A program made the translations under genes and the position numbers. DNA of 64,000 nucleotides from Antedon mediterranea (Eukaryota > Echinodermata > Crinoidea > Comatulida > Antedonidae): assembly GCF_964355755.1 (NCBI RefSeq), contig NC_092671.1:7575001-7639000 (forward strand), in the 5' to 3' direction. Under the pieces are notes generated by a model. That model was given only the letters and a program-made list of their open reading frames with translations. It was not told the DNA's origin and did not search any database. Below are positions 10,784-22,000 of this stretch, piece by piece (within the stretch, counting starts at the first letter, position 1; each line of letters starts with the position of its first letter).

Positions 10784-12712
10784 ATGGCTACTTTGGTGAA
10801 AGCGGCCAAAAGTTTTGGAAAAAATGAGGATCTGGAAATGACTTGTGTTGATGAGGCGCCAACTACAAATCAATTAAATAAGCATTTTGAATCTTCTCAA
10901 GTTATTACAAGTATTGAAAGTCAGTTGCGTCAACTCGTAGAGAAGGTAACCAAGCCAGATGAGTCGGTTAACTTGTCCGTTACAAACAAGAATGGTTTCC
11001 AAGAGTTCCATTCTTCATTTGTCCGACAGAATGGGTTGGTACAAAGTGCACCACCCGCCACAAACAGTAAGCCGCAGGTATTTCCACGTATTCAGTCTGT
11101 TACATCACTAGCACCCAAAGTGCTTCAAAATTATATGATTATTAACCAGAATACACAAAATCCTCCAGTATCATCACAAACTATCCAAGGTGTTGACTAC
11201 CGGTATGTAATTCCAGCATCACAACAGACGACATTGGTAAGACCAGCTGTACCAGGGCAACAATCTATCATATTCCCTTCAAACTCTGTGATTGTACATA
11301 CAACCAAAGCCAGTGCACCTATTAAAGTATCTTATCAAAATGTAGTTGTCAACCAAGTAAAAACCACGACAACAACGGCAACAACGGCCAAAGCAAGTAC
11401 CGCTGTTGTATTATCTGCTGTACAACCTCCAAGAGCGGCTGCTGTTGTTTCTGGCACGGCAAACACTGACCTCCAAACAAACTATTTCTACAGTTCTAAA
11501 CAGGGTGATTTAACATTTTCTCAGCAGAGAGGAAGTTATCCTTTTAAATGTGGCTTAAGTACTTGTAACAGAATTCTTGAATCAAACATTGTATATATGA
11601 GTCATATTAAGGGTCACTTTGAAGTTCAGCGAGTGAAAAATAGCAATCGTTCAAAACTTGATTGTGAACATTGTTTTAAAGCTTTCCCACATTCAATAGA
11701 CCTAACCACACACAAAGAAAAGGTGCACCAGAGTAGCGCATTTAAGTGTAAGACCTGTGAATACACCTTCCCAGATAAACCATCCTTGGTAACACATCTT
11801 GGTAAAAGGCACAAGCCTCTTCAGATGCCTTATGTATGCAAGTTATGCGGATTCATGACCTCTATTTACCAGGACATTCTGAGCCACTTCGCGGTAAAAC
11901 ATGATCGTACAAAATACGTCCTCTGTCATTTGTGCTTAAAAGTTATGACTGACGTTCGAAACTTCTTTAAGCATTGTCAAATGCATTATCAATCTACAAA
12001 CCTTTCTAAAGGCCACTGCAAGATGTGTAAACTAATATTTTTAAACAGTCAAGATTTCAGAGACCACACAACAAACGACCACAAGATTCACACTCTGTCG
12101 GTGAAGATACCACCTAAAAGACAGCTACCACAGATACCAACCAGTTCGAATGAGATGTCTGCTGCGAAGAGGTTGAAAACAATACAGGCCAGCTCTTCAA
12201 ACACACAGCCAACGACACTTTCCTTTTCAAAATGCTTTACGGATTTCAAACATCCTCTGCGTTGTTGCGAGTGCGGAGCTCGTGCCAACATTCAGAATCA
12301 TTTTCGCACACAAGTTCTTAAGTGTAAACAATGCCGTTATCAGACGTATTGCCAAAGATCGTATGGCTCGCATAGTAACATATTCCATAACAGTCAACGA
12401 GACCCACCTGTTCTTCATCCGGTATCTAAAACATACAATCGTAAACTCGTAACTTTAACATGCAACCGTTGTTTTTTCACGACTCAATCTGCATCATTTA
12501 TGGCATGGCATGTGGTTATATGTCCAAAGGGTTCGTCGATTGTCGAATCATTTTGTTACAGAAAAAACCCAGCTGCCATTACTGAACCAAAAAACGTTGC
12601 CGGAAACAAGAGTGATGATCCTATTGTTATTATAGACTCTGATGATGAGGACGAAAAATCCAAAATTACCCCTACTACATCAACAAATGTTGCAGTCAAT
12701 GGTGTTCATTAA
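10784..12712 (+). CDS. POGZ/ZNF280-type C2H2 zinc-finger protein lacking the transposase domain
   Basis: One uninterrupted coding exon of 642 codons. An in-frame ATG at 10757 falls before a splice acceptor (TTCATAG|GAAC at 10778-10779), so I take 10784 (MATLVKAAKS) as the start. Residues 1-245 are Gln/Thr/Ser/Val-rich and probably disordered. Zinc fingers run from about 253 to 435: FKCGLSTC, LDCEHC, FKCKTC, YVCKLC, VLCHLC and GHCKMC. A second Cys-rich block at about 490-580 contains RCCECG, LKCKQCRY and LTCNRCFFTT. The linker MPYVC(K)LC and the order CHLCLKVM...H, then CKMCKL.FL, match the finger array of vertebrate POGZ and the ZNF280 family; the C-terminal block resembles POGZ. Human POGZ continues into CENP-B-type and DDE transposase domains; here the protein stops soon after DPIVIIDSDDEDEK, a SUMO-interaction-like acidic motif. 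A nuclear chromatin or DNA-binding role is inferred from the family. Confidence 0.85.
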   Translation: MATLVKAAKSFGKNEDLEMTCVDEAPTTNQLNKHFESSQVITSIESQLRQLVEKVTKPDESVNLSVTNKNGFQEFHSSFVRQNGLVQSAPPATNSKPQVFPRIQSVTSLAPKVLQNYMIINQNTQNPPVSSQTIQGVDYRYVIPASQQTTLVRPAVPGQQSIIFPSNSVIVHTTKASAPIKVSYQNVVVNQVKTTTTTATTAKASTAVVLSAVQPPRAAAVVSGTANTDLQTNYFYSSKQGDLTFSQQRGSYPFKCGLSTCNRILESNIVYMSHIKGHFEVQRVKNSNRSKLDCEHCFKAFPHSIDLTTHKEKVHQSSAFKCKTCEYTFPDKPSLVTHLGKRHKPLQMPYVCKLCGFMTSIYQDILSHFAVKHDRTKYVLCHLCLKVMTDVRNFFKHCQMHYQSTNLSKGHCKMCKLIFLNSQDFRDHTTNDHKIHTLSVKIPPKRQLPQIPTSSNEMSAAKRLKTIQASSSNTQPTTLSFSKCFTDFKHPLRCCECGARANIQNHFRTQVLKCKQCRYQTYCQRSYGSHSNIFHNSQRDPPVLHPVSKTYNRKLVTLTCNRCFFTTQSASFMAWHVVICPKGSSIVESFCYRKNPAAITEPKNVAGNKSDDPIVIIDSDDEDEKSKITPTTSTNVAVNGVH

Positions 12713-13200
12713 GTTGAAAATAACAATGATCCTGCCCCCGCAATCCACCCACCCTTGTGTGTATTTATTAATATATTACTGACTCATGCTCTTGTTTCAA
12801 GGATTTAGGCATCTATGATGCAATGGAACATTTTTTTTTGCCAGGGCTTCCATCAATGGAAACATTTACCCATTAACCTGATTCTAGACAAATTATTTTT
12901 TGTTCATTGAATTAAAACAGTAGTGGTAACTATAGAGAAATTGGCTGCTACAAACAAAAGTATATTAAAATATGTATAATGTATGTGCTCCCGTTTGTCT
13001 AATTACAATATTTATATAGCTACAGAGAAATTGTCTGCAATGAGAAAAAGGGGAAACCTTCACTATATAATGATGTGTACTGATAGATAACATTTTTGTA
13101 ATACTTATACAAATAATATTGTAGTTCTTTTAGAAAATTAGCTAGCCAGTATTTTACTAATAATAATAGAATACAAATTGCTTGTTATAAATAGATTAGA
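12713..13200. other. 3' flank of the zinc-finger gene
   Basis: This probably contains the 3' UTR. I see no coding exon. A clear AATAAA does not follow closely; one at about 14055 lies inside a transposon-like repeat, so the mRNA end is uncertain. Confidence 0.4.
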
Positions 13201-13204
13201 TTAC

Positions 13205-13338
13205 TTAAGCTATGTCTACACTATCAAACTTTATGTGACAAAAAAATGTGATGTGGACATGATGATGTCATATCTACCTTATTTGGGCACATCACACTTT
13301 GTTATCAAACTAGTTTGATAGTGTAGACAGAGCTTTAA
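13205..13338. mobile_element. MITE family A copy 1 (AAGCTCTGTCTACACTATCA ends)
   Basis: The terminal inverted repeats read TTAAGCTATGTCTACACTAT on the left, with GATAGTGTAGACAGAGCTTT on the right. The interior contains the family signature GTGATGTG and TTTGGGCACATCACAC. About 134 bp, with no coding capacity. Confidence 0.85.
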
Positions 13339-13736
13339 AATTATTATGATTGACTAAAAAAAGTAAATTAGAGGTAGTGATATAGATATATAATACATAC
13401 TGCTATCGTATTCCATTTCTTGTGGAGTATGTAATTGTGAAAATATAGAAATAATTTACACTAAGCAATATATTAACAGTCCAGGGACAAGCATTTGCTA
13501 CTTGTGTCTGGAATAATTGCATAATCTGCAGCAACAATAAGTACAGAATGTTTTTTAACATTTGAACACCATTTTATGAGATTGATACCAACCTTAATTA
13601 AAAAGTAATAACACTTGGATAGATTGATTAAAATATTTAGTGGAATTTGTTTATTTTTGGAAACTTTCTTGGGTGTAAATATTTTTAATCATGTTCCCTT
13701 TTAGTGTGCACTTGCCAAGTACTTGTAAGTAACAAA

Positions 13737-14216
13737 GTACAGTACAGTATCCCCTTAATATGGATGTCCACGGAATAACGGCTGGCTGTAGTTAAAAAAA
13801 AATATGATTGTCCCTCTTTCGTTTCATTGAAAAGTGCTCCTTAATAGAAATTGGCTGTAGTATTAAAACATACGTTACCCATTACTCATTTCATGGAAAA
13901 GTGTCCCCTTAATAGGGGGTGTCCCAAAATGTATTTTGTGTATCTGAGGTTGTTGTACTTAAGGTGATCATTTACTGATTTAGATAGGTTATAAGCATGC
14001 TATTCATACAATGCTTTATTGCTGTGTAAGCAATACATCAAGATGACAGAGACCAAATAAAGTAGAATAACCCCTATAAGGGGATACATTCAGGACTCGA
14101 AATGATGTCCAAATAATAGGGGTGTCCCTTTAATAGTGGTTGGCCATAATGTAGTGCATTTCACAGAAAAGTGGTCTCCAGAATAGGGGTGTCCCAAATA
14201 AGGAGTTCTACTGTAT
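13737..14216. mobile_element. MITE family C copy 1 (CCCCTTAATA.GGGTGTCC type)
   Basis: The left end reads TACAGTATCCCCTTAATATG and the right end reads AAATAAGGAGTTCTACTGTA, an imperfect terminal inverted repeat. The interior holds several AATAGGGGTGTCCC motifs. A related copy lies at 29335-29672. It is non-coding. Confidence 0.6.
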
Positions 14217-14219
14217 AAT

Positions 14220-14785
14220 ATAAAGCAGCTACCGAAAATGTTTAGGATATACAGTTCAGTAGTATGCATGATACAGATAATAGCCAATGAATTTGTGTGT
14301 ATATGTATATGCAAAACAGTTTTAAAAAAAAGTAAAAATATTTGTAAAAAGTACAATAATTGTATGTACTGTATATATAATGAAATGAAGAAAAAAAAAA
14401 GTTTCTTCAAATAAAAATACTGCACCATAAAGTTTTAAATTTAGTTAAAGTTCAATTTTTTCTTTCTTGTGATATTAATCCAATATAGTAATATTAAATA
14501 ACTAAAAATTAAATAAAATAATTTTAGTATTTAAAAACTCCAAATACAAATTGTGTGGTATTTACTAAAGGAAAGTCATTTATTTATTTTAAGAAATTGT
14601 TTTTGTTTGAGTTTGATAGGTGTATAAAGAAAATGTTTTTTCCCCAAAAATGGTGCTGAAGCTTATTCATATATAATCCCATCACATTTAAAGGTAGTAT
14701 TATTTTACAATACAGAATTTGAGTATCGCTCCTGAACAATAGAAACAGGCACACATTAACCATACAATAGTTGGCTTTGTAAACA
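14220..14785. other. Intergenic AT-rich DNA, nothing recognised
   Basis: The only open frame (112 aa on the minus strand, 14090-14428) is low-complexity, rich in Phe, Leu and Tyr, and runs into the adjacent MITE. I see no supported feature. Confidence 0.5.
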
Positions 14786-14895
14786 TTAAAGCTCTATCTA
14801 CACTATCAAACTAGTTCGTTTGTGATGTGCCCAAATTTGGTAGTAATATGACATTTTTCTGTTGCATAAAGTTTGATAGTGTAGACAGAGCTTAA
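14786..14895. mobile_element. MITE family A copy 2
   Basis: The left end reads TTAAAGCTCTATCTACACTA and the right end reads TTGATAGTGTAGACAGAGCT. At about 110 bp it is the shortest full copy in the window. It lies between the zinc-finger gene and CETN3. Confidence 0.85.
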
Positions 14896-15536
14896 CATAA
14901 GATAAGATACTGTATGACTATGCTATGCAACGCTATAGTATAATTTATGTTCTGTATTAATACAGTAAATAATTGGCAACAGCTCTCCCCAAACATTTAG
15001 AATTTTCTAATAATCCTTTTTTCACTGTAAATAATAGGAATCTTTCACTGTAAATAATTATACGGTAACATTAGGAGTGGGGTCATGTTAAAAAGTGATC
15101 AGATTGAAAGCTGTCCAAGCATTGTAACTGGTGGCTGTGGCCAACGAAGCTCCCTTCGTGAATCTCATATAAGCTGTTGACCACTAAACTGTACTAGTGT
15201 AGGACATTTTCTGTGTGTCTATTAATAGACTTAAATCATTTTGCTGATACAATAATTTATTCTATAACACATGTTATTGGAAAAGCAATTCTTTAAGAAA
15301 AACAACAAACAATACTGTATTTTCCAATAGGTATGAAATATTTATTTGCCAATTTAGCAAAAATAGATAATGTAATCATTAAGTTGTATAAAAACATGAA
15401 ACAAAAAAAAACTAGTACCATACATATTATTTACAAGAGAAACATTTTTTACAACAAAGAATACAATATAAATCAAAAGAACAGTATAAGTATGTCACAA
15501 TTATTAAGAGGACAGGGACACTTCTTCAATTCAGAG

Positions 15537-15542
15537 TTTATT
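15537..15542 (-). terminator. Candidate poly(A) signal of CETN3
   Basis: AATAAA on the minus strand, about 280 nt downstream of the CETN3 stop codon. The position is reasonable for a short 3' UTR, but there is no transcript evidence. Confidence 0.4.
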
Positions 15543-15821
15543 ATTTGTCTTGTTTTTAATCCGATGGAATTACTAGCCATTGTTTTATCCAGAGTGAGAG
15601 ACTATTTCAAAGACTCTGCAAAGATCAATATAATAGGTGTGATCATTAACTTCTAACCAGTCTCAAAATGTAAATTTGTACAGTCATTTCTAGTATTGTA
15701 AGCTACTACATGTGTATTCTGAATAGATAAAAATAATTTTAAGTGTGTAAATTAAACAATGACATGTCTCTTCTTAGCACCTGCTATGTATTGTTTCCTT
15801 GCTTTGTTCATCTTTGTCTCT

Positions 15822-18017
15822 TCATGTATCTCCGGTCATTATACTTAGAAATTCTTCCGAATTTACTGTAATAAACAAGGAAACTATTAATATCTGCACT
15901 AATACAAGTCTCAGTTTTTGTTATGAACAGCTTTGTTGAAGGCAAAGCAAAGATGTCTGTCATGGATGTGCCATAAGCTCTCCCATTTATGGGCAGATCC
16001 AGGAGTGGAGAATGAAGTACAGACCCCTACATTTTACAAGGTATCCATTTTAAGAGGTGGTGATAAATTAAGAGGTACTGTGATAATAATAACACTACTA
16101 CTTTTTATATTGTATAAACCAGTGAAGTTTGGCTGATTTGCACCTGTTCTGGCACGTTTTCATGACGCTTCACGTGACTATGCACCAATTGGTATGCGTA
16201 TAGCGATGTGAAAACTGAACATTAAAGTTTAATTTGCTGGCACTGGACCAGGTGTGAAAGGCCCTTTAAGCAGACTTAAATTTTGTTTGAGATGTTTTTT
16301 TTTAAACGCTATGCGAATATCTACATCACCTCCCCTTTTTTTTAACCCTTCCTCTCCAACAAAATTTCCACCAGCTATTGCATTCACGTTGTTGTGTTGG
16401 TGAACTTGATATTAAGGCTTTTTAAGAATTTTCCTCTTACTTTCACCGTCGCCATCTTTATCAAACTCGTCGATCATTGCACGTAGCTCCTCGTCTGTCA
16501 TGTTCTCGCCAAGTTCTCGAGCAACTCTGCGCAAGTTACGCAGACTTATTTTTCCTGAATCATCGTCATCAAACAATTTAAAAGCTTTCAGAATCTCTTC
16601 TTGCGGATCTCTTTCCAGAATCCAGTCCGTCACTATAAAAAAAAATGTTTAATTAAGTACAAATGTAGAGCCTTGGATAAGAGAACAAGAAACTGCAAAA
16701 AAATGTTTGGTATTTATACTGTAACTTACTGACTTCGTTGAAATCTTTAAATGATATTTTTCCAGTATTTTCCCTATCATAATCTCTTAAAACCTTCAAC
16801 ACATCTGCTTTTTTCACTTCAAAGCCCAGTGCCTTCATTGCTACCTAACAAAAACAATTATTTACAACAACATTATTTGTACTATCTATTTCTATATATA
16901 AATAAAACAATTTTTCGCAAATTATGAGCCGCAACATTTTGTTGAGGTGCCTTTATTTTAACATGGTTTTATCTTGCTGAAAATGTTGGTAAACATATCA
17001 AACGCAATTGATATGTGCGGCTAAAGTTTCGTCACGATGTACTATCCTGTGTTAACTGTGATGCGACACAGTGAAATGTGGACGTTATTTAATTATTATT
17101 ATTATATTTAATCTTCATGTTGTATTTTTTTTTGGGTCCCTATTGATCAGCTTTGGCTAGATGGACCAAACAAATAATCAAGGGGAAACCACAGGCAAAC
17201 ATAGGTGAGGTATTATGTCTACGTTGGTCCAGCTGGGCCGTTTCCTGGTTTTGGGAACAGGATTTTAGGCCGCGAAATAAAAAGTTTGCGGAGCTCTGAC
17301 ATAAAGATGGGTGGTGAATTAAAATTAGGTCCAAGTTAAGTTTGAAACTTTGAATTGCCTTAAGTTCATGATAATCAATTGCTCCATCGTAGTCTGTGTC
17401 AAATAATTCAAAGGCTTCTTTAATTTCCTGTTTTTGCTCATCAGCTATTTCTCGTCTCTTTCGTCTTCTTCCTTTGTCTAAATTAAATTCTGATCTAAAT
17501 ATAGTAAAAAAGATACAAAAAAATCATTATATTATTTACTTAAACAATCAATACAATATGAAATATCGGCTAATCTACCTAACTAAATAAGTAATTAGGC
17601 CTACTACTAGGCTGGAATAATGCATGGCCTAATAAATAATAGTAATAATAAGCTATACTAGGCCTAGTACTAGGCCCCACCAGGGCCTAGAAAAAGTAAG
17701 GTCAAGAAGGAGTAATAAAGTAGTCTCTAGCTAGGCCTAAGCCTGGACTTATACAGAAAAGTATGAGTAGCCTAGGTTTAGCCTATTTCAATCCCATTTA
17801 GCATGGCATTTCTGGCCTAGGCCTAGAGTGAATCCGGGACGATTCATCCCAGGTTTGGTGGTGGGTTCAACCTTCCAAGCAAGCCAGCTCTCTCATCTCA
17901 TATTGCTGACAGAAAGATAGGGCCTCTATAAGCTAGGCCTACGCCTAGCATAACTCTAGGACCTTATGCTATGCACATGCGTTTTTATAAAAATAAATAC
18001 CTCAAAGATAGACTCAT
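15822..18017 (-). CDS. CETN3: Centrin-3, complete, five coding exons
   Basis: Exons on the minus strand: 18001-18017, 17359-17494, 16730-16844, 16441-16632 and 15822-15865 (17+136+115+192+44 = 504 nt, 167 aa plus stop, the length of human CETN3). Frame is continuous across all joins. The protein begins [20 protein letters not shown] and has four EF-hands. Loop 1 (residues 38-49) is [12 protein letters not shown]; loop 2 (74-85) is degenerate; loop 3 (111-122) is [12 protein letters not shown]; loop 4 (147-158) begins DKDGDGE. It ends SIMTGDT, where human ends IMTGDI. Centrin-3 is a calcium-binding protein of centrioles and spindle-pole structures. Introns 1, 3 and 4 are GT-AG. Intron 2 appears to start with GC (AAG|GCAATT), because the codons after AAG must join to GTAGCAATG to keep the family sequence. 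The gene lies head-to-head with the F-box gene. Confidence 0.95.
16139..16264. repeat. Possible short MITE with CACCTG.TC.GGCACG ends
   Basis: The left end CACCTGTTCTGGCACG and the right segment CTGGCACTGGACCAGGTGTG form an imperfect inverted pair in CETN3 intron 4. The core CACACCTG(T)TCC recurs in the perfect palindrome at 53527-53584, so the two may be related. Confidence 0.35.
17590..17950. repeat. TAGGCCTA-rich cluster in CETN3 intron 1, with a SINE-like segment
   Basis: There are dense TAGGCCTA variants between 17595 and 17945. The segment about 17830-17910, read on the minus strand, contains GGTTGAACCC, resembling a tRNA-type B box, as in the SINEs at 36.1 and 46.6 kb. The SINE part is weak. 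Confidence 0.45.
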
Positions 18018-19030
18018 TATAACTAGTAGTACAATAATTTAAGACTTTTAAGCTGCTTTTCTTGGTAATCTTTTCTCCAAATAAAAAATTATTACCGCGT
18101 ATACTTTGTTTATTTTGAAATTGAAACTTATATAGCGCCACCACACAACTGTATAACCCCTGGATTGAAAGTTACGGAGGTATATAGATAACACTGGTAA
18201 TAATGTTATTATTATTATTATTATTATTATTTATTGCCAAAAACCAGTTACAAACATACAAAAACACAGAAACTAAGGGAGTAGGCATGAACCTAAAAGT
18301 GAACCTAATCCCTATAACAAGAGTTCAGGTTCCGTACTCCCAAAGTAACAACAATGATATATAATAAACTATAAAAAAATATTTAAATAAAAAATAGACG
18401 AATCAACAGCGTCAAATAAAATAAAAGGATAAAATACATTATAGTCGATTCAACAAAGTCAATATAAAACATGTGATTTTTTTACTGTATAACTTTTCCA
18501 GAATATAATATATATAATTGTTATTTATATGAGAAGTGTCGAATTCTATAAAACTATCTTTTAAATAGAAACTGTATAGAAATACAATTTATCTAGGGCG
18601 ACTCTCGAAGCCTACGTAGTTATGTGTTTTTTTTTTATTGTATGAGACAAACCGAAGTGAGATATAACTACTGTTATGAATGGCTGATGTCTTCCTATAG
18701 CCAAGCCAATATTTCTAAGATTTGTAGGAGTTAGATGTGTTTTTAGTGAATAACATTCACATCAGTAACATAGTTTGTTATATATAAGCTGAAAAAAATC
18801 TACTTATAAAAAGAAATTAGTTCAAGTAACGATAAAATTGCGGTGAACTATTCTATTCTGGATGTTGACATATTCCAATTGGACCAATAGTATCGCTTGT
18901 TTACCTACTCTGGGTCGAATGTTTATTAAAATACAGAGAGCCATGTTTATGTGAGTTGTTTTTGTGAGTCGCGGCGGAAGGAGGACTCCAATAAATTCTC
19001 CTCTTCCAAGTCTCATTTCGACTTTTAAAC
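18018..19030. promoter_or_regulatory. Divergent intergenic promoter region, CETN3 / F-box gene
   Basis: The two start codons are 1013 bp apart and face away from each other, so both 5' UTRs and core promoters probably lie here. A retrotransposon tail occupies 18199-18350. No TATA box or transcription start can be fixed from sequence alone. A 64-codon open frame at 18822-19016 on the minus strand has no splice donor in frame and no similarity to centrin. Confidence 0.5.
18199..18350 (-). mobile_element. 3' end of a non-LTR retrotransposon with AAT-repeat tail
   Basis: Read on the minus strand, this ends GGTTTTTGGCAATAAATAAT followed by repeated AAT, a pattern typical of LINE 3' ends. It lies between the divergent promoters. 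No coding part is attached. Confidence 0.55.
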
Positions 19031-22000
19031 ATGACTAACAGCATAAGAAGTCGTAGTGATGTAAGTTTATTTCATTGTATGATACGTAGTTCCCGTAGTT
19101 CTACAAACCCAGACAAATTAAGATAATTTGTACCTGCGCGAAAGGTCGTGAACAGCTGATATCGTGTACGCAATTCATTGTTTTTGTTCGCGATAGGTTT
19201 TCGCAGTCAAGAAAGAGCCACCCTGTGCCCGATTCAATTCATGAGGTCCATTTAATTCTTATCTAGCTTAAAATTGTTTTTTAATTAGGCCTATGTGTTC
19301 TTTTTGTGCCGTCATCGATGATCCTTTTGGATTACAATAATTATACTAAACTAAACCTTCATATTATTAAAAAAAATATTATTAATCTATTTTCATTCGC
19401 ATTCAGTCAGGGATTTATACTAGCCTAGGCCTAATTTAATATTATTTTAATAATATATATTTTCTAATGGAATGTTAGGTGTACAGCTATCATGAATGGT
19501 GTATGTGTTTTATATACTGCCTTTGACTTGATGTTACCAGCAATTGTGTAAAAACACAAACTTAATAAACAATGCTATTTTTAAACAAAGTCATTTTTTT
19601 TCAAAACACAAACTCTTCAGTCTGAACTTATTAGACTTAGAGATATTATTTTTTTCTATGATCTGACCCTTAAATTCTATTTTTCAGGGCCTTGATGAAT
19701 TTGTGATGCATCAAACATTCATTTCATTGACCAACTTATGTTTCCTACAGAATTCTATAAAATAAAATATGAAAATTGCCCATCAGAAATCATTTATCAT
19801 CATCTTCCAAACTACATAATCGTGTTCGAGTGTAGTTGCATTATAGTTTTCCAAGACAGGAAGGGTAGTCGATATGTTCAGTTGAGGAAATGAATAAAAA
19901 AAATTATTTAAAAAAAGAGGATATAAAATAAATTTTGAAAGAAAGCTGTAAAAATAAAATGCAAGCATATTTTGTGAAAAGTCCCATTTGTAGCTAGCAA
20001 GCATGTTGTTGAAGAACAAAGACAGCCTTTTGATACGTTACCTCACAGGTCACATATATTGGTGGTTCAATGGATAGTTTTTATTAGATTGTTTGGAACT
20101 ATTTAAAGGACACCTCAATTAAGTGAATAAAGGAGTAATATACTTGCACTACGGCCAACCCACATTTAAGAGACCGTTTGTTACTATGCTATCAAAATTG
20201 TAATGAATTAAATACTAGATTTGTTTATTAATTTGATTGATAAAACAAATTAGTTCTATATAATATTTGTGGGTTTATCACATCCATTAAATATAATCAC
20301 TACCTATTTAAAAAAAAATATCGTTTTATTATCAGAATGTTATCATGTCTACAGTCAGTTACTAATTTCAGTTTCAGAGTGTTAATTTCTTTATCACAGC
20401 CTGAACAAGTGTCTATCAAGTAACAGATGAATTTTCTATCACAGACATGACTAATTTTACTGATAGAACATAGGTGAAACTGTCAATAACATTTTAGGCT
20501 TGTTATTCGAGCTATGCTATATAAGGAAAAACATTATGGATTATATGACCATAATGGATTCACAAGATTGTGCTAACGTATCATATTATTTAATGTTTTC
20601 TTATTGAATTTTATTAAATGGATACATGCTCGATTTCAATTATTGTCTCGCTAGTCAATACTGGACTAGGTAACCTACAAAGAAATTTTATACAACTCGA
20701 GTCAACTCATTCCCAGCTCAAAAAGTAAGTCAACATTGAGAGGGCTATGTCATCAATTCGACCAATCAGATAGAGTAGAAATTGCGGCCACTATTCAGTT
20801 ACGCACAACTACACCTGCATTGCCCACATTTTCAACAACCGACACAAGTGTATTCTTTACAGTAAATAAGTCTTTCTATGTTATTAGATATGGTGACCAT
20901 TTAGAAGAGTTTTCGCATCACTAATCTGGTGGCCAGACGTACAGTACTAATCCAAGCCTACACCCTCCTTTCTCATCTAAACAATAGGGAGGCTTCGCAA
21001 TCTTACGAATACGATAATGAAAACGGATACGTCACGCACACGTATTCGTTTTTCGTAAGCCAGTAAAAATCTGTTTCGCATGGCAACAAAATATTGAGAG
21101 CGCCGTCCAAAATATGACTGCGGTAAATTTAAGCGAAGCGCAGGTACGTGTTGCTTGGTGCTTGGCTGCCTAGGCCTAGCGTAACATCAAAGCGAGTGAG
21201 GACTTTAAAAACTGCTATTTATCAAAATTGACCAGGCATTTTAGTCAATTACTTTCAATAAATCTATAATTATATTATAATCATGAATAATTCCTGATTC
21301 AAATGCAAAATGTGTAAAATAGATTAAAAACTATACTCGTTTTGTAGTTACGAATATGACTGATGATATTCGTAAACACGAAAACGCTTTACAAATATGA
21401 AATGGGGATCAGCTCAAAAGTTTCACAAATGTGTGACGTTTTCGTTATCGTATTCGTAAGGTTGCGAAACCTCCCTAATAAGTGATATATACTGACCATA
21501 ATGTTTTTTTGTTTGTTTTTCCAGCATTGGAGTTTATCTGCTGACGAGTCGTTAATAAACAGAAAATTACCAAAAGAGTTGACGCTAAGGTAAGGTATTA
21601 TTAATTATCAAATCTTCAGTATTCCATTTATCCCTGTTAATTTGCAACTACGCAAGACTATAGTACTTTATGTAGTCACCTAGACCTAAAACCATGTCAA
21701 AGAATTAAGGGAGGAAACATGTCTAAATGTCCCTGTAAGCATTTGAATGTTGTGGGGACACCAGGCTCTCTAAAAATGCAGGGTCTGCAACAGTGAACCC
21801 CTGTCTAATTTACTTCTTTTACCTGAACATTGTAATCATTTTGGTTTTTTTACAGAATTTTCTCTTACCTGGATTTTGTGAGTTTATGCAGGTGCGCTCA
21901 GGTGTCAAAGGTAATTAATGAATAAACAGTTTTTGACAGGAAGAATGATGAGTTGGAAAATGGTTATGACAAGTAGTGTGTTGAAGGCATCCACAATTTG

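Noticed and set aside
12713-15820. Possible DDE transposase exon completing a POGZ protein
   Set aside because: I read this region for CENP-B/DDE-like frames and found only MITEs and AT-rich DNA; the zinc-finger frame ends in a stop after an acidic tail.
18822-19016. Minus-strand open frame starting MRLGRGEF as centrin first exon
   Set aside because: It has no in-frame splice donor near the start; 18001-18017 gives the family-like MSLSLR with a correct donor and phase.
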